Assembly (NCBI GenBank): GCA_029718625.1
Contig: CM056391.1
Span: 27,072,281 to 27,136,280 of the forward strand
Reading direction: 5' to 3'
Origin: Synaphobranchus kaupii
Taxonomy: Eukaryota > Chordata > Actinopteri > Anguilliformes > Synaphobranchidae
Length of the DNA stretch: 64,000 nucleotides
Within the stretch, counting starts at the first letter, position 1, and the number at the start of each line of letters is the position of its first letter. Below, in pieces: positions 46,037-60,299 of this stretch. The translations under genes were made by a program, and so were the position numbers. Below the pieces are notes generated by a model that made no database searches, was not told where the DNA came from, and was given only the letters and a program-made list of their open reading frames with translations.

Positions 46037-46758
46037 AGTGCCTAAACTGTAAATTGCACCTGGGCGCTAGTACATTAGCACGTATGCAGTGTCTGTATTG
46101 TACGGTGCGGCTCTGCACACAGTGAGACCGGCCTGCCTCTGTGGAGACAGATTACCATTACTCCGGGTTCCGCCTGTCACCGGTTAACAGCGCGACGCTC
46201 CCGCCCACATCAGTCAAATCAGCGGCTCGGACGATGTGTTGTTCTATAAGCAGCTGCTGCGGGCGCCGGGGAGGGACACCTTCAGTGCTCAGCCATGGTC
46301 ACCAGCTTCCTAATGGATCTGGAGGCACTTCACCTTCTCTCTCCCCGTTCTTACGAGTGGCCTCGGATCCCGCCAGGCAATTACTCTCCGAGACCCTGAC
46401 GTGCCACAGGCTCTCTCTCAAAAACCTATAACGTCCCCCGCCCCCCCCCCCCCCCGGAAAACACACAAACAACAAAAGGAGCGCTAAATGATAGCGGGGG
46501 CCGCCCTATATTGCGGAAATCTAATATACCAAATGAACGCCTGGGAGCCTCCAATAATGGAACTATTTTTCATCTGCGTGAGGATCGTGCTCGGTCAGGC
46601 GTGACTCATTGCCAGGGAACGAGGGATATCGCGGGCGCGCTGGCCGGCAGCTGAGTGAAAAACCAACCCTAACGCACCTCGGTGTCACTAGCCAGGGCCG
46701 CCCTTCAGCCGGGTGTGAGGCCCACCACAGCAGGGGTCTTCCAAAGTCAGGCTGGGAT
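46037..46758. other. GC-rich, gene-free stretch
   Basis: The sequence is unusually CpG-rich at about 46120-46400 and 46600-46700, with a C run at about 46437-46455 between. There is no recognisable exon; it could be an unmethylated regulatory island. Confidence 0.45.
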
Positions 46759-46921
46759 GTAGAGTATTCTGGGGGTAATTGTAACAGGGGGCAATTGCAA
46801 CACCCATAAAATTGCACCAATCTGAAACTAGCTGGTTTCAGGTGTTCAGGGTTGGGGGCAATTGTAACAAAAAATTGTGTTACAATTGACCCCTATTACA
46901 ATTGCCCCCAGAATACTCTAC
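46759..46921. mobile_element. MITE, GTAGAGTATTCTGG family, copy B
   Basis: It has the same termini and subterminal CAATTGTAACAGG motif as the copy at 26339-26528, with a shorter centre (163 against 190 bp). Confidence 0.88.
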
Positions 46922-49900
46922 AGAGCCAAGCCTTCTGGTCTACTTGACGAGTGAAAACATTTTCTGCGCCCGCTTCACCTAAAAACATCGCCTAAAATAC
47001 ATTTGAATATGCAATCAAATGAGTTTTTGTTCATAAATACATGAAAATAACTACGTACGCCAACTATGTAGTTGAGGATGTGCATTAACCCCTTAACTAG
47101 AACTGGCTGAAATATGGCCCCGGAAGTGGTTTAGTTCATTTGCATTCATTGTTTTTTTTACGGTGACATTTTAAAATAATCTGGTCACACAATATGCCAT
47201 TCGAAAGTGTTAAAACTCACGATTCTACCTCTATAAACTGTTTTACAATCCCAGTGTTATAGCGACAACGGTTCTTTATTTTGTAACATGACACTAAACA
47301 GGCTCAATCAAAACGACCACTCTGTATGTTCTACCTGCTCCACAGAAATCCACAGACGGCGCCAATAACGGTAAAGCCGGCATCCTTATCCCAGCAAAAA
47401 AAAAAAATTATAATAATTTAGGCAAGAAAAAACAAACTCACACTTCCACTGTGTTTGAGCTTCTGTTACTTTGTTTCAGTAATACTTAAGAGTAATTATG
47501 ACTGTTGGACATAAAACTCCCAAGGGTTACCTTACAGAAGAGGCTAGGATTATGCGTGTAGTCAAAGGGGTTCGAGAACAGTAACCATTTTATTTTTGGC
47601 CGTGTGTTCAAAAAAGCTGGTGCTAGAGAAGGGATTAAACTATCATGCAGGATTACATGTAAAAAGAGATCCTCTGGAATATACAAAGAGAACCAGCTGG
47701 AAAACTGTGTGTTCCCTCTTCCGCAAACAGTGAAAAAACAGGAGAGTGATCCACGGGTAAGCTGAAGTTTGATAAATGAATAGGCTCCCATGGGGAGTAT
47801 TCAAGTAAAGCATCACCCCCTCGAGGCAGTGACATAACATTACCCCACTGATGAAAACGATGGCTGGCCTGGGAGTCCCTTGGGAGCAATGAGCAATCAG
47901 AGATAGCCTAGCACAGGGAAGGATGGCTTCAGTTAGGAGGATATTCCCTTCTTTATCTCCTCTGATCGATACCGTTCCTGTCGTCTGCCGGCACGTGCAC
48001 TAGAGTGCGCCCTCCTGAATGTACATTGTACAACTATGCATGGGCATTCTGATGTGGGAGCACAATAAGAATAGATTCAAAATTAAACTATTCGAGCATA
48101 TCTTCTGTCGCAGCCAGAGCAAACGGCATGAAGTGCTAAGACGGTCGGGGGAGAAGTGCATTGACTATGCTTCAACTTGTGATCAGGGCTGCCACTAAAA
48201 CAGCAAAATCTGTCGAAATCAGCTCAGAACCTACAAACTCAGTAGTGCTGCAATTTCAGTTAGAGAGTGATAATCTTTGCGATATGCACTCCCTTTAATC
48301 AATATAGAAAATGTGAATAAGCCATGGAATTAGCCCGGCCCAGTCAAATTTCCAGGGAATTCAGGGAACCGAATATGTGCTGACTTCATGCTGATTGTCC
48401 TCCCGCCACCTCCACCTCCTACCCAGCATCCCTTCTGCCGGCTGCGACCCCTGCGTGACCCCATAATATGCTCGAGTAGACACCACATTAACCCAAGTAC
48501 TATTCTATTATTGCTAGAAATTGAGCTTTTGTGTTGGCTTCATCCTGGATCAACAACCATGTTGCTGACTAGCTTTTTTTTTTCTATTACTTCCCTGGCT
48601 GTACACACAGCTCAAATTCTATTCATAGCCCCTCCTGTCTCTTATACGCCAACAGTGCTTTACGCACCACGGCGTCTAGAAACAGTAGAATTTAATGAGG
48701 CACAATGATAGGATTCGCAGACGTTCTTCGCCTTAACACACACATCAAGCGCTAAAAGACAAGGTCACTGTTTATTTGGCCCGCACAGTCTTTAAAACCG
48801 AGAGATGATATTCCACTACGACGTCACATTCAGTGCACAAACCCTTTAAGACAAAATAAAAAAGAACAATACATCAGAGACAACATACTGAAGCCAACAC
48901 TGCTCTAAAAAAGCATCTGTAATGTTGCAGTAAAGGGATTATATTGTTGTTTCAAAAATGTAGAAGGTGTACTGAGAATTTGTTTTTCTTAGTTTTTCTT
49001 GTGAAATAAGGACCTAATTTGATATGAGGCAAATTTGTGAATATGCTTGATGTCAAATGCCTAAGTGTATGGGTCATGTTTTGATCACCATGTGTAACAA
49101 CATGTGTTAGAGTACAGTCACCTGAACACACCGAGTACAATAAACAGGACTATCTGCATTGATCAGCCTTCAGGCATCCTTGCCAGCAGGAATATAAATC
49201 TGGTCGAGGAAACAGTTGTGGACAAACTGTAGTTTATCACTGAGGCTCAGAGGGAGGACTTGCAGCTAATTCCCACTCCAGTCAGCCGGCTAGATAATAC
49301 ATTGTTGAGTCTAGCCTCTAACTGATTCAAATGAAGACAAACAAGAAGCAACCTCCAGACTGAAGAAAAAAACAAGACGGGAAATCCTCTACAATGTACA
49401 GCCTCATTCAACCACCTGAACTTTATTTACCCCTCCGATTCCTGCCTCTTCACCCCGTCTCGCCCAACGGAAACGTCGCCCGTGAGACCCGCGTCCTACC
49501 AGGCGAGAGACGGCGTAGCTCTGTCCTTGGACCCGAAGCCGGGCGTCGGAAGAGCGGCCTCAGAGCGGCGGCTGCACGGAGCGCATCTGCGGTGTCATTT
49601 AGGACGTAATTTCACAGGCCGCTGCCTCACCTGTAGGGGAAGCCATCTGGAGGGAGAATTACACCTGACATCGTTTCCCATGATGCTCTGGGAGGCCAGG
49701 CCTCTGCGACAAAACTGCCCCTCGTATTGCCCCCCCCCCCCCTTCCAGCATTAGCACATTCACAATTAATTACCGATAAAAAGCAGCTACACTGTGCAGG
49801 AGACTGTGAGCAGAATACTAATCCGCAGTGGAAAGCTACTACGCGCTGTCTTCATGCGCCATTCCTCAGCTTGCTTTAACCAGCTCTTAAGCAGTGGGGT

Positions 49901-50945
49901 TTATCCATGCAAATTTTCATATTGAGTTCAGTGGGAGAGTTATCTTGGAGGAAGCCTATCTCTTTAGCCCGTAAAACATGGATTGTGATGGTTTTGGGCC
50001 GCTTTGATAACTCCGTATCCAGACGAGTCAATCAGTGAGCCCCTCGCGCATTTAGCATTCTACCACAGTATTCTGGAGTAGAATCTTTTAAAGGATCTCT
50101 CTAAAAGCCTGTTGAGATGGGTACAAAGGAGTAAGGACCTAATGTAAGCTCTGCATGCAAGATAGCCAGAGTTGAGACAATTATCTAAGACAGGGTGGTC
50201 CTGAATTTTTCCCAGGCAATGTTAGAGACTGATCAACACTTAAAGGACATGTTTAGTTAAAGGTATTGCTGCTAAATGAGGTTTTTCCAGTTACTTACGT
50301 AAACTAGGGGGTGCACATTTTTCTGACAAGGAAATGAAAGCTGTTAACCTTAATATTTTCACATACAAAATGCCATATTTCATACCTTTTCATGCTGCCA
50401 TTTTTATAGCAATATCCATTCAATGTAGTTGCATTCTGTAATTGCTCCTCTATATGCTATTTTCCATTGGTGTTGTCGGGTGCGACAATCCCAAGTAAGC
50501 AAATGTGATGACGCACACACAGGAAATTGCATGTTGAATGCGGAAGCGCCTAAAATCCAATAAATACATTACCATTTCAGACTACATTGTTTATTATTAT
50601 TAATTAGATGTTGACCATCTCTAGGCCTCTTTCTCCAAAATACGCTACTGCTGGATTATTGCCATGATGCTTTGTTAGGAGGTGTGGCTTTGTTTCGAAT
50701 GGAACTCTGGGATTTGGAGTACGCAAACAAACTCTTGTAGTTTGTGTTGGCCACAGATGCAGCCAAAGTCTACCAAAACTATGGATTACCACTTCAAATG
50801 TGTGATATATTTTTTGCACTCTTTTGTGTTTTTTTGCTATATTACCTTTTATCAACACTTATGTGATGATCAAATATCCTTTTTGATTCAAAACGTCAAA
50901 ATGGAAAAAAACTTAGCCTGGGGCACTTTTTCATGCACTGTATAT
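46922..50945. other. Gene-free stretch, with a GC-rich patch
   Basis: No exon recognised. About 49440-49620 is CpG-rich. About 49740-50060 is repeat-free and enhancer-like in composition. A C run lies at about 49731-49742. Confidence 0.5.
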
Positions 50946-52298
50946 TGTTACGATCCTGGGGAAGGTTGGACCTAAATGCACGACTGAGGCAGATTCAAAG
51001 GGAAAAGTATATTTATTTAAGCTTTGGGGTAGTCCCAAAGCTGTACAGGAAAGTCAAACACAGTATCACACAGGAAAACACAGGAAGTCCGATACGGACT
51101 GCTCCAAGCCGGAGCTGGACTGGAAAAACCAGGAGCGTGTTCCAAGCCGGAACTGGGCTTGAACTGGCGGTGCACTTCGCACCGGGACAGGACTGGAACT
51201 GGATCGGGAGGTCCACTCAGGAACCGGATCACTGGAACGGCAAACTTGTTCCAAGCCGGAACTGGACTTTTACAGGTGGTGTGCTTCACACCGGGACTGG
51301 ACTGGAACTGGACCGGGAGGTCCACTCAGGAAACGGATTACTGGAACGGCAAACTTGTTCCAAGCCGGAACTGGACTTTTACGGAACGGTGAACTTCACA
51401 CCGGGACTGGACTGGAACTGGACCGGGAGGTCTACTCAGGAACTGGATAGAAAACAGAGGGTGCATTAGAAATGGAACTAAGACTGGAATTGGACCGGGA
51501 GGTTTCACGGAAGTTGTCCGAAAACAAAGGTAGGTAGCCGGCTAAACTCGGCTGGGCTGGGTGGTGTGGCGGAGCTCAGGTAGGTCCGGTTGGAGCTGGC
51601 TGAATCCCAGAGGAACTTGGAACCGTAACCGCAGCACAGGAGGTAGCTACGGCCGGACAGGAACAACTGCAGGGTAGCCAGGCTAGAACTCAACTGCGGA
51701 CACTGCACGAGCTGGAGTTGGAGGTACCGTAACACACACACACAGGGAACAGACACTGCTACAGATGAGTAGAAGCTGGGACAGCTGGTGGTTAGAAGGA
51801 GACAAGTTAGAGGCATGCAAACAGCAAAACGTCAGGGGTGGATATCTACCAAACTGCAGGATAGGTAAACTGAAAGCTGTAAGGGGATAAACCCACAACC
51901 AAGCGATCAGAAAACACGGGACCAGAAACGAGAAGACCATATAACGAACGAGGTTAGTTAGTTAAAGAGCAGAGAACAGGGTCTGAAGGGTAACACAAGT
52001 AATGAACCGACAAAGAAGGGGAGACAGCAGGTGGGTTAAATAAGGGAGTGAGATAGGAATCAACAAGGCACAGGTGCGGAAAGTAACCGGGAGTGCTTGC
52101 TAATTAGACAGGTGAGGAATGCAAACAACGAGAGGGGAAGGCGATAGGCGGAAACCAAACTGGGAAACAAAGAGAGCCAAACAGAGGGGAAACGCCCAGC
52201 CTGAAGCAGAGGGGAAAACACGGACAAGGGAATCCAACAAGACACGGAGGGGCATGACAAAACCGGGAAAACGGACTGGATGGGAACGGAACGTCACA
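50946..52298. mobile_element. Solo-LTR-like element with 5-bp target duplication
   Basis: It starts TGTTACGATCC and ends ACGTCACA (TG...CA), and TATAT lies directly on both sides (50941-50945 and 52299-52303). A polyadenylation-like TATTTATTTAAG occurs near the start. It contains the minisatellite at 51196-51450. There is no gag or pol frame, so it is either a solo LTR or a non-autonomous element. The flanks are AT-rich, so the duplication could be partly chance. Confidence 0.55.
51196..51450. repeat. 109-bp minisatellite inside the LTR-like element
   Basis: GAACTGGACCGGGAGGTC starts units at 51196, 51305 and 51415 (spacing 109 and 110). The third copy is incomplete. A related, more diverged unit precedes the first. 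Confidence 0.9.
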
Positions 52299-52303
52299 TA
52301 TAT

Positions 52304-55300
52304 ATTTCAAAGAATAAACCCTCCATCTCCCAGTAACATTGAAGGGGCAAATGTAGATGGCAAGAATGCCAAAGTACTTAAATGGTGACTTTCCCACAAA
52401 TAGTCAATCTTGGATTGTGGTGAACAGGCTGGTTAGCCTTCACTTGCTGAAGGTGAATATTCAGGTGTTCTTTGCAGCTGAGGTACTGTGGCCTTCACAC
52501 TATCGAGCACCATTGATCAGAGGCTGAGGAGGTTGAAGTGGAAAAACACACAGGGGAAATAATTAAAGGCAACAGAAAATCTATGGCACAAGCAGGGAAC
52601 TTGGATGTCAGCGGTGATGATTTGAACAGAGTAAGAGAATTAGGCGCATGCCGTCCTGACATAGTGTTCATGGACAATAGGGGACAGTGTAACTGGCTCA
52701 TTGAATTTTCATTTCAAAAAGGAAAAATATGAGAATCCTAATGTACCCCCCCTAACATTTACAAACATGGCTGTAATGGACATTGCATTTATTTAGAATC
52801 AGTATATATCCACCTACATTAAACACTTTAAACATCATTTGCAGAAAATTTAATAGATTTGAAGTTCCACCATGACATGCTCAAGATGCCAAATGATAAA
52901 TGTCTGGTAAACAACTGATATCTCTGATAACAGCCCATGCTTTCATTTTATGTTAAATTCCCTCAAAACCTTCCTGTAAATGACTGGACATTGCTTTGTG
53001 GGAAAATGTACTGGGTGCATGTTTACGTTTGCTTGACCTTTTGTCATGAATGTGAGACGGGCTATGAAAAGAAAAAAACTTGATATTCACGTTGGTTTTT
53101 CATAAGATGCCTTAATTACAAATTAAATGAAGATGAAATCCATCGTCCAGGATCTGGCTGGATTTCATTGTTTCTGTAATTTTGAAAAAATACTAAAGAA
53201 CATATTGTACAGTACATATAAACTACAAACTACAAAAACATATGGATGATCTTTTTCCCCCGGATTTATTTCAGATGATTTACACCTCTACAGTGATTTT
53301 GCAGAAAGTCCAACAGAATCAAATGACATGAGGCATGACATAGAAAATAATATGTGGCTTCGACCGTGAAATAGATCATTTTAATTATTGGTTGAAGGCT
53401 GTGTACAAAGGATTTTGACCAGTAGACCAAATGTTAAGAATATTAAATGATGAATGAACTAAAGTTAAGAGAGACATTGGACAGTTTATCAATGCATTTT
53501 CACGTTGGATGCAATGTGAATCACAGTGCCTTGGCACAAGTTGGCAGACTGGAAACATTTGGCACGGGACAATACCTGATGGATGGGTTCTCAGAAGTAC
53601 AGAATGTGAAATAGGATAGGCGAAATGATGAAAATGTAGTATGAAATCAATTTAACACAGAGAAAGTTGCAAGTAGGGTACTGACATTTTTGTATGTGAT
53701 GCTTGTTTAATATCAATGTGGTGGCAGGAAACAAACTTTTGTAATTACTTGTGAAGAAGTGTGGAGGGAGAATTATTTGAGGTAAATGATAGTTCTGAAT
53801 AAGGGAAACGTTATCTAAACCCATGTAGCCTATATCTGTCCATCTGCTCACTACTGTATCTGAATCTCTCACATATGTTTGTACAGGATAACACTACAGA
53901 TTGATAATGCTGTGTTGAATACCCCCCCCCCCCCCCCCAGAATACTAGATTTCTCTAGCATATTTTATTGGTTGTGTTTTGTGAATTTTCATAAAAGGCA
54001 CTTGGGAGTTACCGTACCACCAACACACTGGCACAAAGAACACCTATAGCATTATCACTCCTCGCCCAACCATGCGTTCATTTACACTCCTCTAATTACT
54101 GCAGAACATCATTACGCCGTCTCGGGGGGGGGGGGGGGGGGGGGGCGTGGTGGGCTGCCTCACCGTCCGTTTCATGAGCGCTATCGACGCTGGAATCGCA
54201 ACAGGAGCCCAATCCAGCCCCTGCAAGGGGTTTTCAGTCAAAGAGCAGGGAGGGAACGGTACGCTCAGACGAAGGGGGAAATAATAGTCCCTCTCCAAAT
54301 GGAGCGGGGAAGTGTGATTGTCTTTTTATACGAGGAGCTCAAGAGCCATTCTGTTCAATTCACTTTGTTTTCTTTTCATTAAGACTAGACATAAGACTGC
54401 TAGGAGCAGACTGTGCTACTGCGCCCAAATCAGACGTGGGCCCAAATCAAACGCGGGCCAATTTCCTCTGAAACCACTTTGAGGAAATAGAAATGGAAGG
54501 ACTTTATCTTTGGGATTGTGTGTGTGTGTTGTTCACAAACAGACTCCCATACAGTACTGCTGTCCCAGTCCACACTGACAGGCCCAATGGTCCAAGGTTC
54601 AGAGAAGATGCAATGAAAGTGCATTCAATCTTCAGTTGTGCAACACAGAACAATGGTTGACCATTCAGTACAGTGGAAACGGTTATGGCACTTTACTCCG
54701 GCAATAACACATTCTTCCACAGCCAATCCCTTCCCTCCACCCCGGTCAGCAGTGGGCACTCAAGCATCCCACATGCTGGCAGACAGGGGGGCCAGTGCCC
54801 TCCGAAAACCCCACACAGCAGTAAGTTCAGGACTCCCCCACCACGTTAGCAGATGCTTATGTTAATCGCCTTTACGGCATTCATTTCCCACAGTGAGAAC
54901 ACACCCCCAGGCCTAATGACAACTCAGGCATGCGGCATCAGTGCTCGGTTTCCAGCGAGTGTTGATGAGGATTCTTGTCGTTAAAAAGACCAGACACTGA
55001 ACAGTGAGCGCAGGTTTGATTCAACACATTTCAAAAAACATTTCAGCTGCTGCACTGTAATCCAAGGCCAAGAATAAGATAGTGCATGCCAACTTATGCA
55101 AATAAACATAAATAATTGCAACAAATTTACACTGAAAATGGAACACTGCTTAAAGTGTCTATTTCACAAAATGTTGGAGCCACATGCAATTTACAGATAC
55201 ATTTGAATAGAAATGTATTTATCTTGAAGATCAGGTGACTAGACTTCCCATAACAATATTTACTTGGTACCAGACCGAAGTCTTAATGCATGCTGGCTTC

Positions 55301-58095
55301 ACGATAACACAGTAAAAGGCAAGAAACATTTAATAATGGGAATGTTTAATGCACAAAAGACTAATAGCATTTCAGGGCAACTGTTACCAAGTAGAACCTG
55401 GGAAAATGATACTCAGTCAGTACTATGCTCAGAATAGTTTTAAGGCTTTTTTCATGTTACTTATTGTTTTAGGGACTTAAGGAACAGCAGTGTCTTGAAT
55501 ATATGCAAAGATTACAGAGTCATTAAACTAATGAAAATTAATAACTGAATAATAGATAAATACAAGTGTTATTGAATGCCAAAGAATACATGTTTATTAG
55601 GTGTTTATGAAGTACTTATAACTATACTATATTCTGAAGTGTCACATGGGGCCTGCATGTGTGTTGACTATTGTAGTTGTATGTAAAAAAAAAAAGGGGG
55701 GAGGGGGGTGTGGCTTTCACACGTGATTGGCAGCCTGGCCTGTGGTCACTGATGGGCTCAGGCAGGGACCTGTGACTAGAGGTGAGTGAGCAGCAGACAG
55801 ACAGGGACAGAATGAATGATTACAGCAGCCCTTCTCTCAGGCATTTAAGACTTGGATCAGGAGATAATGAAGCTCAGGAGGGAATCTGTCATCAGTCCAA
55901 CTCCCAGCCCACACACAGTGTCCAGAAAGAGAAAACTGAGGTACCAGTAACCAGCCAGTCATTAAAGTTTACACGGTTTGAATCACTGTTACCTTGAGCC
56001 TTAATTTCTGTGGTTACAGTTTGTCACAGTCAATACAGTTTATGACACAATCATGCTTATGAAATTTAGAAAGTTTCTCCTGGCAGACAGTATCTGAGAT
56101 AATCTCATGGGAAATTAAGTTCTAAGGAACGAAGTCCTCACATCTCCAGCCAGTGTGAAGAACTAAAAGATTATACAGTCTGTAGAGTTGACACATTTTC
56201 CAGACCTAACCATTTTTGTTTTGGCATCATCAACCTTGGGCCCATAGAGGATTAGTGTGATTAATTCACTGGGTCTGTGGTACTGCGAGTACCCAGTTCA
56301 AGTCTTGCTTGGCCCACCGCAATCTGTCTGCTTCACAGTCCACTGGACCGCCCGTGGCATTTTGTGAGCAAGATCTCCTAGGACTTCATCCTCAGTGTTC
56401 TGCTTTTCAAGGTCTTCAAGCACATTTTTTTTCCAGAAAGTTCCTCAGAACGCATCCGCTACGGGACTGCTGGACAGAGAGCAAGACTTTCTGTGGCGTC
56501 GATGTTCTGCCGCCGAAACGCTGAACCAAAAAAGTCAAATGTGACCGATTGCTCGACCACCAGATTCACCACCCCTTTGTCAATATGAAAAACTTTTTTT
56601 TTTTCCCGCACGCCAGGGCTGACATATGAAGAACTTAACCGCGCCCTCTTGTCCGGGCAGACTGTTTTTTTATTATTTTTGTTGCTCAAAGTGCGGATCA
56701 ATTCTTTTAAATTATGAAGTGACAGGATTCGGTCTCGGAGCACTCCTTCAGAACGCTAGAACCAGACAAGGGCTTGGCTCGCTGAAAACGCCGCGGCTGA
56801 TTTATCACGGGTCAGTGTCACAGCAGGCCATCTCAAATGAGGACAGAAAATGGCAACTGATGAACTTTTATAATGGAAAGCCGCCCGGTCGCTCTTAGAC
56901 GGCGCATTCCATTCCTCCTAATGCTCCGAGAGTTTTATTATAGGTTCCATCAGAACTAATAACTTCATATTGCTTTTTTCACACTACCTAAAGTTACAGC
57001 TATCCTTAGGGCGGGAGTGGAAAGCATTAATGTTTTCATTTTAAAAGGCCTTTTCTTCGCTTCACAGATCAATGTTGGGGACACAACTGCCATTTTGAAA
57101 AACTGCTCGTCAGACTCCATCTGTTACCAAAACACTGGACTTATAGGTTATTTCGCCTTTCTCCTGGTCTCCTGAACAAATGTTGAGTTCATGAATCAAG
57201 CCACAGACCCACTGACAGGGGAACTAGCTGTTCTCATCAGTCAGCGAAGAGTTAGTGGTTAGTCCCTATGTTTTTACATCACTTCCTCTCTATAGAGGCA
57301 GACAGGCCATTTTTGTACAAATCTGGCAATAGAAAGTTTAGATCCTAACTACCAACCATCGATCATTACCAAGCAGAGTTGCAGCAATTTTTTTAAGTGA
57401 TTGACGCGAAGGCCACATTTTATTATATGCCGTGAGATTCCACCTTCAAAGATAAATTACCACACATTTATTTCCAAGAATATTATATTCATAAAGGACA
57501 TTATATTCTAAGAATAAAAAATCATTTTAGTATTCAATCACATAAGCCTAAAGGGTGACTGCCCATATTTAAAATAAATTTATATAGAAATGGAGATTCT
57601 GATAAATGGCAGATAGAAAGGAAACTACCAGTGCTCCCGTTACTGTAGGTGTTTCTAATTCTTAATTAGTGGGCGAGATTCAGGTCATCAAGGATGGATG
57701 GTTTCAGTGTGCATGGCCCACTTTCTAAATGACTCTCACAGGACAAAAGAATCAAGAGCACTGTTTTGGCGTCCCACACACAACAAACTGAGTCTCCTCC
57801 AAGTACTTCTGTGAATATTACCACATCGGGCCCATATGAACAAGAAACCTATCATTTAAGTGTACTTTATCATGAATGTACAATGTATGACTCGGTGTGA
57901 AGGATGATCCTTCATCCTTCTTTAAAATGAATAAATTCTCAGTGAACTCACCAACTCACCGACTCGAAAAATGTTTAAGTACAATATTTCAATTGTAACG
58001 GATGAAGGATCCCCAATTCCAAATTCAATTGAGACAATCCTATCAAGAGCTGATCGTAATCAACCATTCGAGTTGTTAGCGATTGTGAATGAGTA
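52304..58095. other. Gene-free stretch
   Basis: It contains C and G runs at about 53922-53938 and 54125-54146. About 56640-57000 and 57380-57560 are repeat-poor and AT-rich and may be conserved non-coding sequence. No exon is recognised. Confidence 0.5.
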
Positions 58096-58760
58096 TGGCT
58101 GTGTTCGGAATCGCTCCCTATTCACTCCCTCCCTATACACTACTTAGGGAATCTACATAGGGCACTAGATAGGGATTCACTGGTGGAAAAGAAGGAGGTA
58201 ATTTCGGACACTACATAGTCTGAATAGGTTACTTAGCAACGCGCAACGCTTGCGTGACAGCGGTCACCGGCTTGGTGAGAAAGCATTTTTTTTGTTGTTG
58301 TCTCATTGTAGGTAGATAGGTAAGTTAGGTAACTAGGTAACTAGGTAGCTAGCTTGCTAATTAAGTTGCATTTTCCATTAAACAGTAATAATTGTTAAAT
58401 TAAAAAAAATAGCTAACACTTTGTGATATATTTAATCTACTGCGTTTATTTATATTTCGGTTATAAAGCCGATTAAACTGATTTAATATAGGCTACAAGA
58501 TGAAACTTGCATTTATATTTACATTTGTAGACGAGCGCAGGCTCAGCCATCGCCATCTTGACAAAAAAAAAATCTCCGGTCATGTAGTGTACATCGTTTG
58601 TACCCTACATTTTGTGGTGCATTGTGGGGGATATTGAGTGGACTATTTAGGGTGCCAAATTGACATTTTGAATTTTGGACACCGTACCCAATGGCCGATA
58701 CGGCGATACCCTAAATAGTGCACTATATAGTGAATAGGGAGCGATTCCAAACACAGCCCA
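58096..58760. mobile_element. DNA transposon remnant with inverted termini, about 665 bp
   Basis: TGGCTGTGTTCGGAATCGCT, then CCCTATTCACT, at the left is mirrored by AGTGAATAGGGAGCGATTCC, then AAACACAGCCCA, at the right. The second inner pair (ACTACTTAGGG...CCCTAAATAGT) also matches. There is no transposase frame. Confidence 0.8.
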
Positions 58761-59716
58761 TGTGTATGTGTGAGTGTTGATGCCTCAATCAGTGACTGGC
58801 ATTCCACCTGAGCACAGTAAGGCAGGTATGGGCTTAACTGGTGGTGGAGTGTGAAAATCTTGAGAGGATACAGCCGTATGCTTGTTGGTTCAGGATTTCA
58901 AAAATAAACAGCATTCGTGACTCTCTTCTCGATATTTATGGCTCATCTATTAGCCAGCACTGTATCACAAAGGCATCATATGTAGACAATAACTTTACTG
59001 AGGTCAACTAAAACATATTAGAGAATTTCTCATGGCCAATTACTCTGTTAAGAACAGAGTTCAAGAAATACTTATCAAGATAATCACAATCAAGTAGTCA
59101 ATACATTTTAAGAGTTAAAAACTGCAGACTAAAGTTCACAAGAAAACCAATTAAGCACAAATAAACAGGGAACCACATAAAGGAAATTATTAGTACTGTA
59201 TAATTAAACGGTGCAATTGTCTTAAAATTTTATATTGTATATAATTGTACGATACAATTGTAATCATACAGCCAGGCTTCAAATAGTGACACTCAAATAG
59301 TAACATTCAAATATTTAATGGTCCCTTTTATTGAAATTACGCGGAAAACCAACTGTGATAAGAGAAAAACTCTGCAGCCTACAGTGTTACAGTACACTAA
59401 TTTGAATACAATTCTGACTCAATAACTTGCACGTCAGGGTCTGTAGATTATCTGAGAGTTTTCAAGAGCAGTACAATTAAATTAGAAAATGGAACCGACT
59501 TGTGCACAATAAGCATTTCAATATGCCATTTCACACCTTTTGTTGCTTTTATGAATTAACAGTGCTGGAAGCAGTTTGTGTTGAACTGGGCTGTCTGAAG
59601 CTGCCTGCTCATTGGCCAACCGTTGCTCCCCTCTCAGTGTTCACTCAATAATATTGTCTTTTCTGAAACTGCAAGAACCATCTCCCTAGCTTTAGTCCTA
59701 TATAGTTAATCTAGTG
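58761..59716. other. Gene-free stretch
   Basis: AT-rich sequence with no feature recognised. Confidence 0.6.
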
Positions 59717-59920
59717 CAGGGGTCCTCAATCTTATCCAGAAAGGACCGGTATGGGTGCAGGTTTTTGTTCCAACCAAGCAGTAACACACCTGATTCTACT
59801 AATCAGGGTCCTTAGAAAAGACTCTAGTGATTGATGATTAGAATCAGGTGTGTAACTGCTTGGTTGGAACAAAAGCCTGCTCCCACACCGGCCCTTTCTG
59901 GATAAGAGTAGGGACCCCTG
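59717..59920. mobile_element. hAT MITE with perfect 8-bp target duplication
   Basis: CAGGGGTCCTCAATCTTATC begins and GATAAGAGTAGGGACCCCTG ends the 204-bp element, and the arms pair through GGTTTTTGTTCCAACCAAGC against GCTTGGTTGGAACAAAAGCC. ATCTAGTG flanks both sides (59709-59716 and 59921-59928). It is related in layout to the element at 8194-8405. Confidence 0.95.
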
Positions 59921-60299
59921 ATCTAGTGTATGCTACCATCCTAGAGCTCAACAGCTTTACATTTCTCTGAAATGGACACACGTACAGTACATGCTTTGTC
60001 TTTGACACTCCAACTTACAGTTTGTAATAATTTCACTTTTTAGAGCAAAAGAAACATAGTAATTTTTGTTAACAGTTGTAAACTACAGGGGCAAGAAATT
60101 ATTTGACTGAGTGTGTATTGTTTGATTGTTCCATCACACACAGTACTGGAGCAACAGAATAAACTGGGAGCCATATTCACAAGTGTGAGTTATCTGAATC
60201 CATGAGTTATGAAGGGGGAGGTGAAGCGCAATTAAATTTATTAGACGTAACTCCCATCTCTGAAAAAAACAGGAATGGGGTGTAGATTTCTTAAACAGT

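Noticed and set aside
50933..51469. 178-codon frame with repeated DWNWTGRSTQE-like segments
   Set aside because: It is the 109-bp minisatellite in a repeat element; frames on the opposite strand are open as well, and there is no retroviral or cellular domain.
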